This document shows, piece by piece, positions 6,885-14,129 of a stretch of DNA of 25,878 bases. Position 1 is the stretch's first letter; every line of letters begins with the position of its first letter. Origin of the DNA: a virus; the IMG/VR virus record IMGVR_UViG_3300029448_006757, positions 1 through 25,878 of that record; one strand, given 5' to 3'. The translations under genes and the position numbers were made by a program. The notes under the pieces are model-generated. The model had not been told where the DNA came from. It ran no database searches and saw only the letters and a list, made by a program, of their open reading frames with translations.

Positions 6885-7777
6885 GTACCAATGGCATTCC
6901 CAAATAGATAAACATGGACTCTTGCCGCAACATTATAACCACGATGGAATGCCTTTTTTGCAACTTCGCCGGCAGTCATACTTTGTTCTTCTTCCCTTGC
7001 TCCTACAGGCATGACCCATACAGGCCAATCAACACCAACATCTCTAAATTGTTTAACCACAGAGTCAAGTTCTTCCCATTCTCTATCTCTGTGTCCAACA
7101 ACAAATTTAAGTTGTCCAAAGTCTCTTGTTTCTTTGTATTCTGCAACTGTTTCTGGTTTGATTGCTTTTGCGGCTTTTTCTCCTGCTACTGACCAAAGTT
7201 TTGGACTCACTGAAAAGAATACTTCTTGTTCCATGTTAGCCAGAAACTCTTTTGTTGTATCTTTTAACTTTTGTGTGCCGTTGGTCTCGAATGTAATCGA
7301 ACTTGGAGTGTTCTCACGTTCTTGCAAGGATTTCATTATTCCAACTATGGCATCCTGTGTCATCAACATCAATGGCTCTCCGCCAGTAAAACAAAGATGT
7401 TGTGTCTGATCTGACACAGGATGTCTGAACAATCCATCAGGATTGGAATCGTTGCGGAGAATATCTACAATTTTGTCTGCCAACACTTCAGGAGTTTCTT
7501 GCCCCATTAAGTGTTTAAATTTCTTTGCCCAAGTGTATGAAGAATCACAACCATGTTTCCAAACAGGCAAGTCTTCAACTCTGTTTACTGTTTTAGGATC
7601 AAAGTCTTCATATGGTAATTCATAAGTGTCTGGATTGGTTGGATCTATTTGTCCAAACCCGTTGCATTGTAAGTTACACAAGAAAAATCTTATCCATGCA
7701 GTTGGCACACCTGTATAGTGTCCTTCGCCTTGGATAGAGTGGAAGATCTCGGAATAGTAATACTTCTTATCAGACAT
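6881..7777 (-). CDS. queE: 7-carboxy-7-deazaguanine synthase (QueE) with widely spaced cluster motif
   Basis: The radical SAM enzyme that contracts 6-carboxytetrahydropterin to 7-carboxy-7-deazaguanine, the third step towards preQ0. The QueE signature YSEIFHSIQGEGHYTGVP opens the protein, then FFLCNLQC (Cys34, Cys38). The third cluster Cys, in the usual CDSSYTW context, is displaced to Cys77 by an insertion, giving CX3CX38C in place of CX3CX2C. TGGEPL follows at 131-136. At 298 aa it is longer than typical QueE, about 210-220 aa. The motif starts at residue 8, so the ATG at 7777 must be the start. That ATG lies six bases after a TATAAT with no Shine-Dalgarno, suggesting a leaderless mRNA. Confidence 0.92.
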   Translation of the reverse strand: MSDKKYYYSEIFHSIQGEGHYTGVPTAWIRFFLCNLQCNGFGQIDPTNPDTYELPYEDFDPKTVNRVEDLPVWKHGCDSSYTWAKKFKHLMGQETPEVLADKIVDILRNDSNPDGLFRHPVSDQTQHLCFTGGEPLMLMTQDAIVGIMKSLQERENTPSSITFETNGTQKLKDTTKEFLANMEQEVFFSVSPKLWSVAGEKAAKAIKPETVAEYKETRDFGQLKFVVGHRDREWEELDSVVKQFRDVGVDWPVWVMPVGAREEEQSMTAGEVAKKAFHRGYNVAARVHVYLFGNAIGT

Positions 7778-7783
7778 AATGTT

Positions 7784-7812
7784 ATTATATAATAGTATTT
7801 AGACAATGTCAA
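7784..7812 (-). promoter_or_regulatory. Consensus sigma70-type promoter, leaderless geometry, upstream of queE
   Basis: TTGACA (7812-7807), a 17-base spacer and TATAAT (7789-7784), a perfect consensus. The -35 is inside the last codons of the DegT-like gene. The queE ATG at 7777 follows after AACATT, six bases, so the transcript is expected to begin at the start codon. The block read would be queE, beta-sandwich, radical SAM and SDR. Confidence 0.87.
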
Positions 7813-8389
7813 ATGTAAGTTCTCTGCAATCACGATGAGCCCCTGACTTGGGTGTGTAATTGCCTTTGGCTATGTATTCGTCTAATAATTTGCTACAATG
7901 TATTGAATGTTCTATAGACATATTGTAATGATATCCAATTATGAAGGTGTCTTGTTCTTTCCATGTAACATTAGGATCTCTTCCATCCATAGACATACGT
8001 TTCATAGTTTGGTATTGTGCTTCATTATCTAATAGTATACAACCTCCACGTTTGGCATCAATAGGTTTGCCATTGCCAAAACTTAAACATTGTACTTGTC
8101 CTTTTCTATACATATTTGGAGAAAGTTGCCATGCACTATCCCAAATGTTTGTTCCATGCAATTGATATTCACCTATCCATTCTTCACCGGTCAATTCATA
8201 ATCTATTCCTAATTTATGAAACAACATCGGAACACTTAGGTATGTAAAAGCCGAACTTGTAATTTTGCTAGGTTTGGTGTATCGTAGTGATATCTCGATA
8301 GCATGAGTACAGCAGTCAGTAGCAATCACGAATGGTGCTCCTGTAAACTTTGATAGTTTATCTTCAAATTGTTTTATTTGTTCGAGCAT
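7799..8389 (-). CDS. Minimal DegT/DnrJ/EryC1/StrS aminotransferase-like protein
   Basis: 196 aa, about half the length of a normal DegT/StrS sugar aminotransferase (about 370 aa), yet the core motifs are in order. These are GAPFVIATDCCTHAIEISL (PLP phosphate-loop region), SSAFTYLSVPML, WDSAW in place of the EDAAQA Asp (Asp84), and SFGNGKPI with a candidate PLP lysine at Lys108. RGGCILLDN and a final RMSMDGRD complete the set. The C-terminal small domain is missing. It may be a reduced PLP enzyme or a non-catalytic relative. It overlaps the 2OG oxygenase by 16 bases and follows a canonical amidinotransferase, a pairing reminiscent of StrS/StrB in aminocyclitol biosynthesis. Confidence 0.7.
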   Translation of the reverse strand: MLEQIKQFEDKLSKFTGAPFVIATDCCTHAIEISLRYTKPSKITSSAFTYLSVPMLFHKLGIDYELTGEEWIGEYQLHGTNIWDSAWQLSPNMYRKGQVQCLSFGNGKPIDAKRGGCILLDNEAQYQTMKRMSMDGRDPNVTWKEQDTFIIGYHYNMSIEHSIHCSKLLDEYIAKGNYTPKSGAHRDCRELTFDIV

Positions 8390-8889
8390 GTTATCTGCAT
8401 AGTATATCTATGTTCTATGCCCATGTTGTATGCCGCGTGTGATGTAGTGCCAGGCCAACCTACAACATCACCTGCTTGCCAATCAGCATACACTTGTTTT
8501 TCAATCTGCATCATATGTCCTAGTTTAGCATCTTCTAAAAATATAATATACCTATGAATATCATTTACGTCTTTGATGTCATATGCCTTTAAAAAATTAG
8601 TATAATGATCTCCGTGTAATGGTAATATACAGCCGGGTGGTGTTCTATTAAAAGCAACAGCAACGATGTCATACTTGAATTGGTCCATTACTTCATCTAC
8701 AAACTTGGGCATTGGATTTGGTAAAGCATATACATCATTACTAATCGAATTCTCATATGGTTTATGACTGTATTGCTTAAAAATATCCTCGCCATATCCT
8801 CCAAGATTTAATGCGTAATCTAGATTTATATAATCTTCTGGTTTCCAGCAGACTCTAATGTTTGTTATCAAAGGTATACTCCAATTCAT
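8374..8889 (-). CDS. 2-oxoglutarate/Fe(II)-dependent oxygenase-like protein
   Basis: A double-stranded beta-helix oxygenase of about 171 aa. The iron-binding triad is visible as LHGDHY (His92, Asp94) and the distal His151 in SHAAYN. Arg161 in HRYTMQ is placed to bind 2-oxoglutarate. The run AFNRTPPGCILPLHGD looks like the aspartyl/asparaginyl beta-hydroxylase side of the superfamily. Substrate is unknown: protein side chain, small molecule and sugar are all possible. I start at the ATG at 8889, 35 bases inside the amidinotransferase gene. A TTG at 8871 with GGAG seven bases upstream is an alternative. It is locked between amidinotransferase and DegT-like genes by overlaps. Confidence 0.78.
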   Translation of the reverse strand: MNWSIPLITNIRVCWKPEDYINLDYALNLGGYGEDIFKQYSHKPYENSISNDVYALPNPMPKFVDEVMDQFKYDIVAVAFNRTPPGCILPLHGDHYTNFLKAYDIKDVNDIHRYIIFLEDAKLGHMMQIEKQVYADWQAGDVVGWPGTTSHAAYNMGIEHRYTMQITCSNK

Positions 8890-9835
8890 AATCACGTTCT
8901 AGTTCCACGGTGCAACAATGCGGGCCACCGCTTAAGGATCTTTGATGTCGCATATGAACGGGAATAACAGTGAATCCTTTTTGTTCTAATATTTTTATCA
9001 AGTTAGTTTGTGTTGATTGCATAATAACAGTGTCTTCATCTAGACTTACGCAATTCATTCCAGTCCATTGACTCATCATTGCTTCTGTACCGGCATAATC
9101 CATTTCAATAGGTTCTGGACATTCTATAAGATCCCAGTTTCTCATGCCATGTGGCAAGTCATCTTTACTCTTAATTCTACTAGGATTAATCAACGCAGTT
9201 CCAGGTTTCAACAAAGCAATAGTGCTGTCTAAATGTGAATATGAATACACATCTGAAATAATATGTACATTAAAATTTGGACCTAATAATTTTTGAAGTT
9301 GTATTCCGCCTTGCCAGTTGCCTGTGTTTGAGTGCAAGTATAAGATATCTCTTCCTGCTCTTAAAACATTTGCGGCATCCCACATAGGTTTGTAAGGTAA
9401 TGTTGCTAATTTATTTTTATTCATAATGCATTGGTCTTCATAATCATTTTCATCAAACTGTGTGCCTGTTAGATCATGTGTTACTTCACACATAAATTTG
9501 TGTTCTTCTTTTCTGCAATTCATAGACATAGGAGATGCAATTATTTTGTCATCAACAGTTAAAATATTATCCCTTGGACAATACAAATAGTGATCAACCT
9601 TGCCAACTTTAGGCCTAACTACTTTTGCCCCGAAGTCTTTATAAATGTTTGCTAAAGATTCGAGATCTTCATTTGCTTCATCTATAATATTTTGAGCATA
9701 AGGACCTATAGGAATAGGATCCATTAATGATCTGTCTGCATAATTGATATGTCTTACGCCAATATCATCTGGCAAATAATTGGCACCGGTAGCAATACCA
9801 ACAATAACCTTTTTAACTTTTCCCCATTCGTTCAT
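8855..9835 (-). CDS. Amidinotransferase (glycine/inosamine-phosphate amidinotransferase family)
   Basis: 326 aa, with all family motifs intact. CPRDNILTV matches the PRD strand, AANVLRAGRDIL carries the catalytic Asp163, SHLDSTIALLKPGTALINPSR carries His201, and SGGPHCCTV carries the nucleophile Cys307. The order and spacing match human/bacterial AGAT and StrB-type enzymes, which transfer the amidino group of arginine to an amine through an amidino-Cys intermediate. The acceptor cannot be read from sequence. It heads a tight block with the 2OG oxygenase and the DegT-like protein. It is divergent from a plus-strand homologue with only 23 bases between the two start codons. No Shine-Dalgarno is visible. 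Confidence 0.9.
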   Translation of the reverse strand: MNEWGKVKKVIVGIATGANYLPDDIGVRHINYADRSLMDPIPIGPYAQNIIDEANEDLESLANIYKDFGAKVVRPKVGKVDHYLYCPRDNILTVDDKIIASPMSMNCRKEEHKFMCEVTHDLTGTQFDENDYEDQCIMNKNKLATLPYKPMWDAANVLRAGRDILYLHSNTGNWQGGIQLQKLLGPNFNVHIISDVYSYSHLDSTIALLKPGTALINPSRIKSKDDLPHGMRNWDLIECPEPIEMDYAGTEAMMSQWTGMNCVSLDEDTVIMQSTQTNLIKILEQKGFTVIPVHMRHQRSLSGGPHCCTVELERDYELEYTFDNKH

Positions 9836-9875
9836 TCATTAAATACTTATATAATAAAATGTTACGTCAATTCAA
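9836..9875. promoter_or_regulatory. Divergent start region with weak promoter elements
   Basis: The 23 bases between two divergent start codons are pure AT-rich signal. On the minus strand, TTGAAT (9875-9870), an 18-base spacer and TATAAG (9851-9846) form a near-consensus promoter for the amidinotransferase, with the -35 inside the plus-strand gene. On the plus strand, TATAAT (9850-9855) ends three bases before the ATG at 9859, but its -35 (TTCGTT) is poor. Both would give leaderless or nearly leaderless mRNAs. Confidence 0.4.
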
Positions 9876-10926
9876 AAGATGGTCTCCATGGGATCCTGTA
9901 AAGTCAATCATGCTCGGATCCTGTTATTCAGAAAAGTTTTTCGAGCCAGTTAAAAACCAAAAGTTAAAAGAATCTTTACAAAAAATTTGTATAGAAACAA
10001 ATGAAGATATTGATCGAATAGAAAGAATATATCGAAATATGGATGTAGAGGTCACTCGAACATTGATCGATGAGTCCGAAACAATTGAAGATTATTTAGA
10101 TGACTCAGGAGCATTAAAACACAAAGCATGGAAGCCTAAGTCACTTGTACCACGACCACCTATTATGCCACGAGACTGTCAAGTGGTTATAGGAGAACAT
10201 ATGTTTGTAAACTTAATAGGTGATCGAAACATGATGAAGTCTTTGTTCAACGTAATGGATGATCCAATTGAACAGTGTGTGATTCCGGTTGATCACGGCT
10301 TCAAAGGTTTACATGGAGGACATCAAACATTGATAGGGAATCGATTGTACTTGGATACTGACGCAGGCAATTATGATCCAGAATACAATGAAAAATTTAA
10401 ACGTATTCTTAATGATTACTATCCACAAATACAAGTACATCAGTTAGAAATAGGCGGTCATAATGATTGTTGTTTTCATCCTTGCAAACCAGGTGTGCTG
10501 ATTTCCTTGAACGATATACAGAATTACGATGAAACATTTCCAGGATGGGATGTGCATTATATTGAAGATGCTAATCTTGACAAAGTTGAAGGTTGGTTAG
10601 ATATAAAAGATAAGAATAAGGGCAGATGGTGGGTGCCAGGTGAAGAGAAGAACAATGAATTTGCTGAATTTGTTGAAACATGGCTAACAGAATGGGTAGG
10701 ATATGTAGAAGAAACTGTGTTTGATGTGAATGTTCATATGGTAAATCCTGAAACAGTAATTGTTAATTCACATAACAAAGAACTATTTTCTTATTTCGAA
10801 ACACACAAAATACAACCAATTATTGCTCCATTTAGGCACAGACACTTTTGGGATGGAGGCGTGCATTGTATGACTTTAGATTTATATCGTGAAGGTGAGT
10901 GTGAAGATTATTTTTCCCAAGGATAA
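9859..10926 (+). CDS. Amidinotransferase-family (pentein) protein, the only plus-strand gene
   Basis: 355 aa and homologous to the two minus-strand amidinotransferases. It has an N-terminal VKSIMLG strand, a TNEDIDRIERIYRN helix, MPRDCQVVIG (Asp106), GGHNDCCFHPCKPGVLISL (His201) and GGVHCMTLDLYRE (Cys337). The Asp of the AGRDI motif is not conserved (NRLYLDTD instead). The C-terminus ECEDYF resembles that of the protein at 1866-2906. At least seven arginines use CGA (for example at PPRPP-adjacent, MPRD and GNR positions), whereas the minus-strand homologue next door uses almost only AGA/AGG. This suggests separate origin. It converges on and overlaps the gpt-like gene by 19 bases. Reaction unproven. 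Confidence 0.8.
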   Translation: MLRQFKRWSPWDPVKSIMLGSCYSEKFFEPVKNQKLKESLQKICIETNEDIDRIERIYRNMDVEVTRTLIDESETIEDYLDDSGALKHKAWKPKSLVPRPPIMPRDCQVVIGEHMFVNLIGDRNMMKSLFNVMDDPIEQCVIPVDHGFKGLHGGHQTLIGNRLYLDTDAGNYDPEYNEKFKRILNDYYPQIQVHQLEIGGHNDCCFHPCKPGVLISLNDIQNYDETFPGWDVHYIEDANLDKVEGWLDIKDKNKGRWWVPGEEKNNEFAEFVETWLTEWVGYVEETVFDVNVHMVNPETVIVNSHNKELFSYFETHKIQPIIAPFRHRHFWDGGVHCMTLDLYREGECEDYFSQG

Positions 10927-11336
10927 ACAATCCAGGTAGGCTCTTTATCCTTATCAATTTTTTGAAACCAATAATCAACACTAAATTCTGAAGGTATGTT
11001 GTCATGTATGACAGCATAGTCAATATCTAAATTTCTTTGATCAAACATATCCTGTAAGAATCTAAATGTTTCTCCAGTATCATTTATATCATCTACACAC
11101 AAATATCTCCCATGTGGAATATCATGAATCATTGTAGGTTTATTCACATGGTCACGTAATGAACAATTCACTGAATACATTGGAATATCTAATTCGTGAG
11201 ATATAATTACAGCAGGAATAAGTCCGCCTCTTTGTATACCTATGACTGCTTTATATCCCATGTCTCTGGCATTGTCCGCAATTAATCTACTTGCTTCTTG
11301 TATTTGTGTCCATGTGATGAATATTTTGTCTGGCAT
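10908..11336 (-). CDS. gpt: Gpt-like xanthine/guanine phosphoribosyltransferase
   Basis: A type I phosphoribosyltransferase that joins a purine base to PRPP. Features are FITWTQIQEASRLIA at the start, IQRGGLIPA near 34-42, the PRPP-binding VDDINDTGET at 81-90, and a C-terminal PTWIVYPWEK. The TW..PW ending and the ITW start are those of E. coli Gpt (152 aa; 142 here), favouring xanthine/guanine over adenine as substrate. It would recycle guanine to GMP, which fits a pathway that consumes GTP and displaces guanine from DNA. Its start overlaps the folE stop (TAATG). Its 3' end overlaps the convergent plus-strand gene. Confidence 0.85.
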   Translation of the reverse strand: MPDKIFITWTQIQEASRLIADNARDMGYKAVIGIQRGGLIPAVIISHELDIPMYSVNCSLRDHVNKPTMIHDIPHGRYLCVDDINDTGETFRFLQDMFDQRNLDIDYAVIHDNIPSEFSVDYWFQKIDKDKEPTWIVYPWEK

Positions 11337-12034
11337 TATTTCGGAGCGAATTGTTGTTGCAGTTTTATATTGTCCATAAATTCTTTCTTTGTTGCTGGAT
11401 CAGTTGCAAACGCACCTTCTAACACAGTGGTCTGTGTCAAACTTGAATGTGCTTCAATTCCTCTGTGTTCAACACAACCGTGAGTTGCTTGAACATAAAC
11501 ACCAACATTCTCGGAGTTGGTTGCTTTCATTATTTCTCTACATATATCCATTGCAAGTTCTTCTTGCAGTGTTCCACGTTTTGCACACCATTGTGCTATC
11601 CTTGTATATTTGCTTAAACCTATTAATGTATCTCCAGCAATAATACCAATGTATGCTACACCCTTCACTGGTTGATGATGATGTGAACACATACTTACTA
11701 TCTCTGATCTCACAGTCAACAAACCTTTGTATGCAGTTGTTGAATCATTTGGAAATGCAGTTGCAGGCGGCATTGGATCATACCTACCGCTCATTAATTC
11801 GTTAATATACATCTTTGATAATCTTTTTGCAGTCCCGTTACTATTTGGATCATTTTCCACGTCAATGACTAACCCTTCTAACACCTTTTGAAACTGATGT
11901 GTAAGTTCATTTATCAGCATTTCTTTTTCGCCCTCGTGTATGAACTCACTTATATTATCACCGGCCCAAAATCTTTTGCCTGCTTTTTGTAATCGTTGTC
12001 TTATTCTTTTAGATATTAAGAAAACCTCAGTCAT
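11336..12034 (-). CDS. folE: GTP cyclohydrolase I
   Basis: Converts GTP to 7,8-dihydroneopterin triphosphate, the first step of 7-deazaguanine (and folate) synthesis. The zinc ligands are Cys116 and His119 in MCSHHHQP and Cys187 in THGCVEHRG. GLSKYTRIAQWCAKRGTLQE and the C-terminal IEAHSSLTQTT are family signatures. Length (232 aa) is normal. It lies in the same run as GMP reductase, the QueD-like protein and the DpdA-like protein, which points to deazaguanine rather than folate. The ATG overlaps the glycosyltransferase stop (ATGA). Confidence 0.96.
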   Translation of the reverse strand: MTEVFLISKRIRQRLQKAGKRFWAGDNISEFIHEGEKEMLINELTHQFQKVLEGLVIDVENDPNSNGTAKRLSKMYINELMSGRYDPMPPATAFPNDSTTAYKGLLTVRSEIVSMCSHHHQPVKGVAYIGIIAGDTLIGLSKYTRIAQWCAKRGTLQEELAMDICREIMKATNSENVGVYVQATHGCVEHRGIEAHSSLTQTTVLEGAFATDPATKKEFMDNIKLQQQFAPK

Positions 12035-13083
12035 GTTTTTAGTATACTTTCGTTGATTGTTTTGTACAAGTTATTTCCATGGAAAAAATTTTTCTTAAGA
12101 GATTGTTTTTGATGTTGCATCTTTATTATATACGAATCATAATTGTCCATGTAATCACAGATTGTATTTAGAATTTTATCTTTGTGTACCAAATAATCTT
12201 TCATACTGCTAGTCCATTCTGCAGGATATTTAAAATCATTGAACATTTCAGTATAACTTAATCTATCAGGAACCATTGGAATAACATCTAGCAGTAAACC
12301 TTCAAATCCAGATATCCCAAGTGTTTCTTGCAAATTTGCAGAAAATAGTAATTTAGATTCTGCCAACAAGTTATGATAATCATCTTTTGATCTTGTTTCT
12401 TCTTGTGCAACCACAAATTCATATTGTGGCAATGCATCTTTTAGATCATAAAATATTTCTGGTTGTTTCTCAGGAGCAATTCTGTGAGGGAATAATATGA
12501 TATCTTTTTTAGGCATATCTTTGAATGCTTCTAATTCTTGATCCATGTACTCCATAGGCCAGCCTGTTCTTGTAACTTTGTCTGTTGTTAAGTCTAATGT
12601 ATTTGCAAACATATTAATATGAAAGTCTGTTGCAAAAAAGTTGTCATCATAACAATCATACATTGAACGTTCAGCATTTCTTACCCATGGCTTATCGCCT
12701 ATAAGTCTACCCAGAAAGTCTGCTGGATCATATGACCCTGCGTGCCACATACCACCTATTTTAATTTTAACACCTAACAGTTCGGCCATGTATCTCAGTT
12801 GAATAACTGTTGGATTCCATGCATCTGTATACAGGAAATAATCTCCATTTTTAATTTCACCATCACAAAACATCTGACCAATTTGTTCAAGTTGTTTAGA
12901 TTTGTATACATTGGTACCACCAAAGTTTAAAAATGCTCCTGGTGTTGTTGCTTGTGGAGTGTTGCCTCCTGATATAGTCATCACAGATTGATTAGTATGT
13001 CTACCTAATTGTCTTGGCAAATACTTTTTCCACTGTGCCGTGTATCTTGTTTCTACTGCTTCTATGTCAACTATGAAAATCAT
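12031..13083 (-). CDS. GT-B-like glycosyltransferase
   Basis: 350 aa from the ATG at 13083, which overlaps the GMP reductase stop; the longer reading to 13143 is inside that gene. The second half looks like a GT4-type nucleotide-sugar domain: DIILFPHRIAPEKQPEIF near residues 194-211, then YEFVVAQEET, then LLFSANLQETLGISGFEGLL (candidate acidic residues Glu254 and Glu261). It then reads VIPMVPDRLSYTEMF. Donor and acceptor are unknown. Its place between GMP reductase and folE raises the possibility that it glycosylates a modified DNA base, as phage glucosyltransferases do, but an acceptor in the virion or host envelope is equally possible. Confidence 0.8.
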   Translation of the reverse strand: MIFIVDIEAVETRYTAQWKKYLPRQLGRHTNQSVMTISGGNTPQATTPGAFLNFGGTNVYKSKQLEQIGQMFCDGEIKNGDYFLYTDAWNPTVIQLRYMAELLGVKIKIGGMWHAGSYDPADFLGRLIGDKPWVRNAERSMYDCYDDNFFATDFHINMFANTLDLTTDKVTRTGWPMEYMDQELEAFKDMPKKDIILFPHRIAPEKQPEIFYDLKDALPQYEFVVAQEETRSKDDYHNLLAESKLLFSANLQETLGISGFEGLLLDVIPMVPDRLSYTEMFNDFKYPAEWTSSMKDYLVHKDKILNTICDYMDNYDSYIIKMQHQKQSLKKNFFHGNNLYKTINESILKT

Positions 13084-14129
13084 TTTGTGTATTGTTCGTA
13101 AACTCTGTTTTGTACATTGTGTGTCTTTACAAAGGTAGCACATTTTGGCATATCTTTCAACCTTCTTGCACCAATATATGTTGCTGATGATCTTACCCCA
13201 CCAAGTATGTCTTCCACGGTTTCTTTTACAGGTCCTCTGTATGGTAATGATATTAGTCTGCCTTCATTACCCCTATAACCATCTTTTCTTTTGCCATGCA
13301 CTTCCCTAGCACGATCTGAACTCATGCCATAAAATTCTACCTTGCCATCTACTACCTCCTGTTCGGACTCGTCATGTCCTGCCAACATGCCACCTATCAT
13401 TACCATATGAGCACCACCGCCCAATGCTTTAGAAATATCTCCTGGAAATACGCAACCACCATCAGCCATTATATGTCCGTCAACACCATTAGCCGCATCT
13501 GAACATTCACATATTGCTGAAAACTGGGGTACACCAACTCCGGTCATTGTCCTTGTTGTACACACTGAGCCAGGTCCGATTCCTATTTTAACAATATCAG
13601 CACCATTTAATATAAGTTCTTCAGTCATTTCTGGTGACACAACATTACCGGCAATTATAATTTTATCTGGATATTCTTCGCGAATACGTTTTACGAAGTC
13701 TATAAATTTTTGATGATAAGCATTTGCAACATCGATTGTAATAAATTTAACGTCTGGAAAACTTTGCAATACCTCAGTCATTGTTTTATAATCGGGTGCA
13801 TCTGGATCCCACATAACATTTGTGCCAGTACACACAGAAACAGACTGTAATCTAAGTCCAGTGCCTGCCGCTTGTTTCCATTGATCAACTGTGGTTGACT
13901 TTGTAATAACAGTCATCATTTTGTATTCCTGTAAAACTTTTGCCATAGAAAATGTGCCGACACCGTCCATGTTACTTGCAAATATAGGACAAAATTCTAA
14001 TTGTTTACCAGAGTTTATAAAATCAAATGTTCTGGTCATTTTCACATCTGCACGTGATGTAAGTGTTGATCTTTTAGGTTGCAACAACACATCATCAAAA
14101 TTCAACTTGATTTCAGATTTAATTCTCAT
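13080..14129 (-). CDS. guaC: GMP reductase (IMPDH/GMPR family)
   Basis: 349 aa, almost the length of E. coli GuaC (347 aa), and without the CBS domains of IMP dehydrogenase. The N-terminus reads FDDVLLQPKRSTL. The active-site loop is KIGIGPGSVCTTRTMTGVG, with Cys190 as the catalytic thiol. HIMADGGCVFPGDISKAL, MIGGMLAGH, FYGMSS and LPYRGPV follow in family order. The CTTRTMTGVGVPQ loop favours GMP reductase (GMP to IMP and ammonia) over IMP dehydrogenase. In this context it could lower the GMP/dGTP pool that competes with a modified guanine; that role is inferred. It starts in an ATGA overlap with the small gene upstream. Confidence 0.9.
   Translation of the reverse strand: MRIKSEIKLNFDDVLLQPKRSTLTSRADVKMTRTFDFINSGKQLEFCPIFASNMDGVGTFSMAKVLQEYKMMTVITKSTTVDQWKQAAGTGLRLQSVSVCTGTNVMWDPDAPDYKTMTEVLQSFPDVKFITIDVANAYHQKFIDFVKRIREEYPDKIIIAGNVVSPEMTEELILNGADIVKIGIGPGSVCTTRTMTGVGVPQFSAICECSDAANGVDGHIMADGGCVFPGDISKALGGGAHMVMIGGMLAGHDESEQEVVDGKVEFYGMSSDRAREVHGKRKDGYRGNEGRLISLPYRGPVKETVEDILGGVRSSATYIGARRLKDMPKCATFVKTHNVQNRVYEQYTK

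Noticed and set aside
10921-10961. Possible terminator: GGATAAA and TTTATCC form a 7-bp stem, with a T-run shortly after, at the 3' end of the plus-strand gene
   Set aside because: The loop is 16 bases, the stem is AT-rich, the T-run is six bases removed, and the whole element lies in the gpt coding end.
13080-14129. IMP dehydrogenase in place of GMP reductase
   Set aside because: No CBS domains, 349 aa, and the C-terminal half follows GuaC order and loop sequence; IMPDH is usually about 490 aa.
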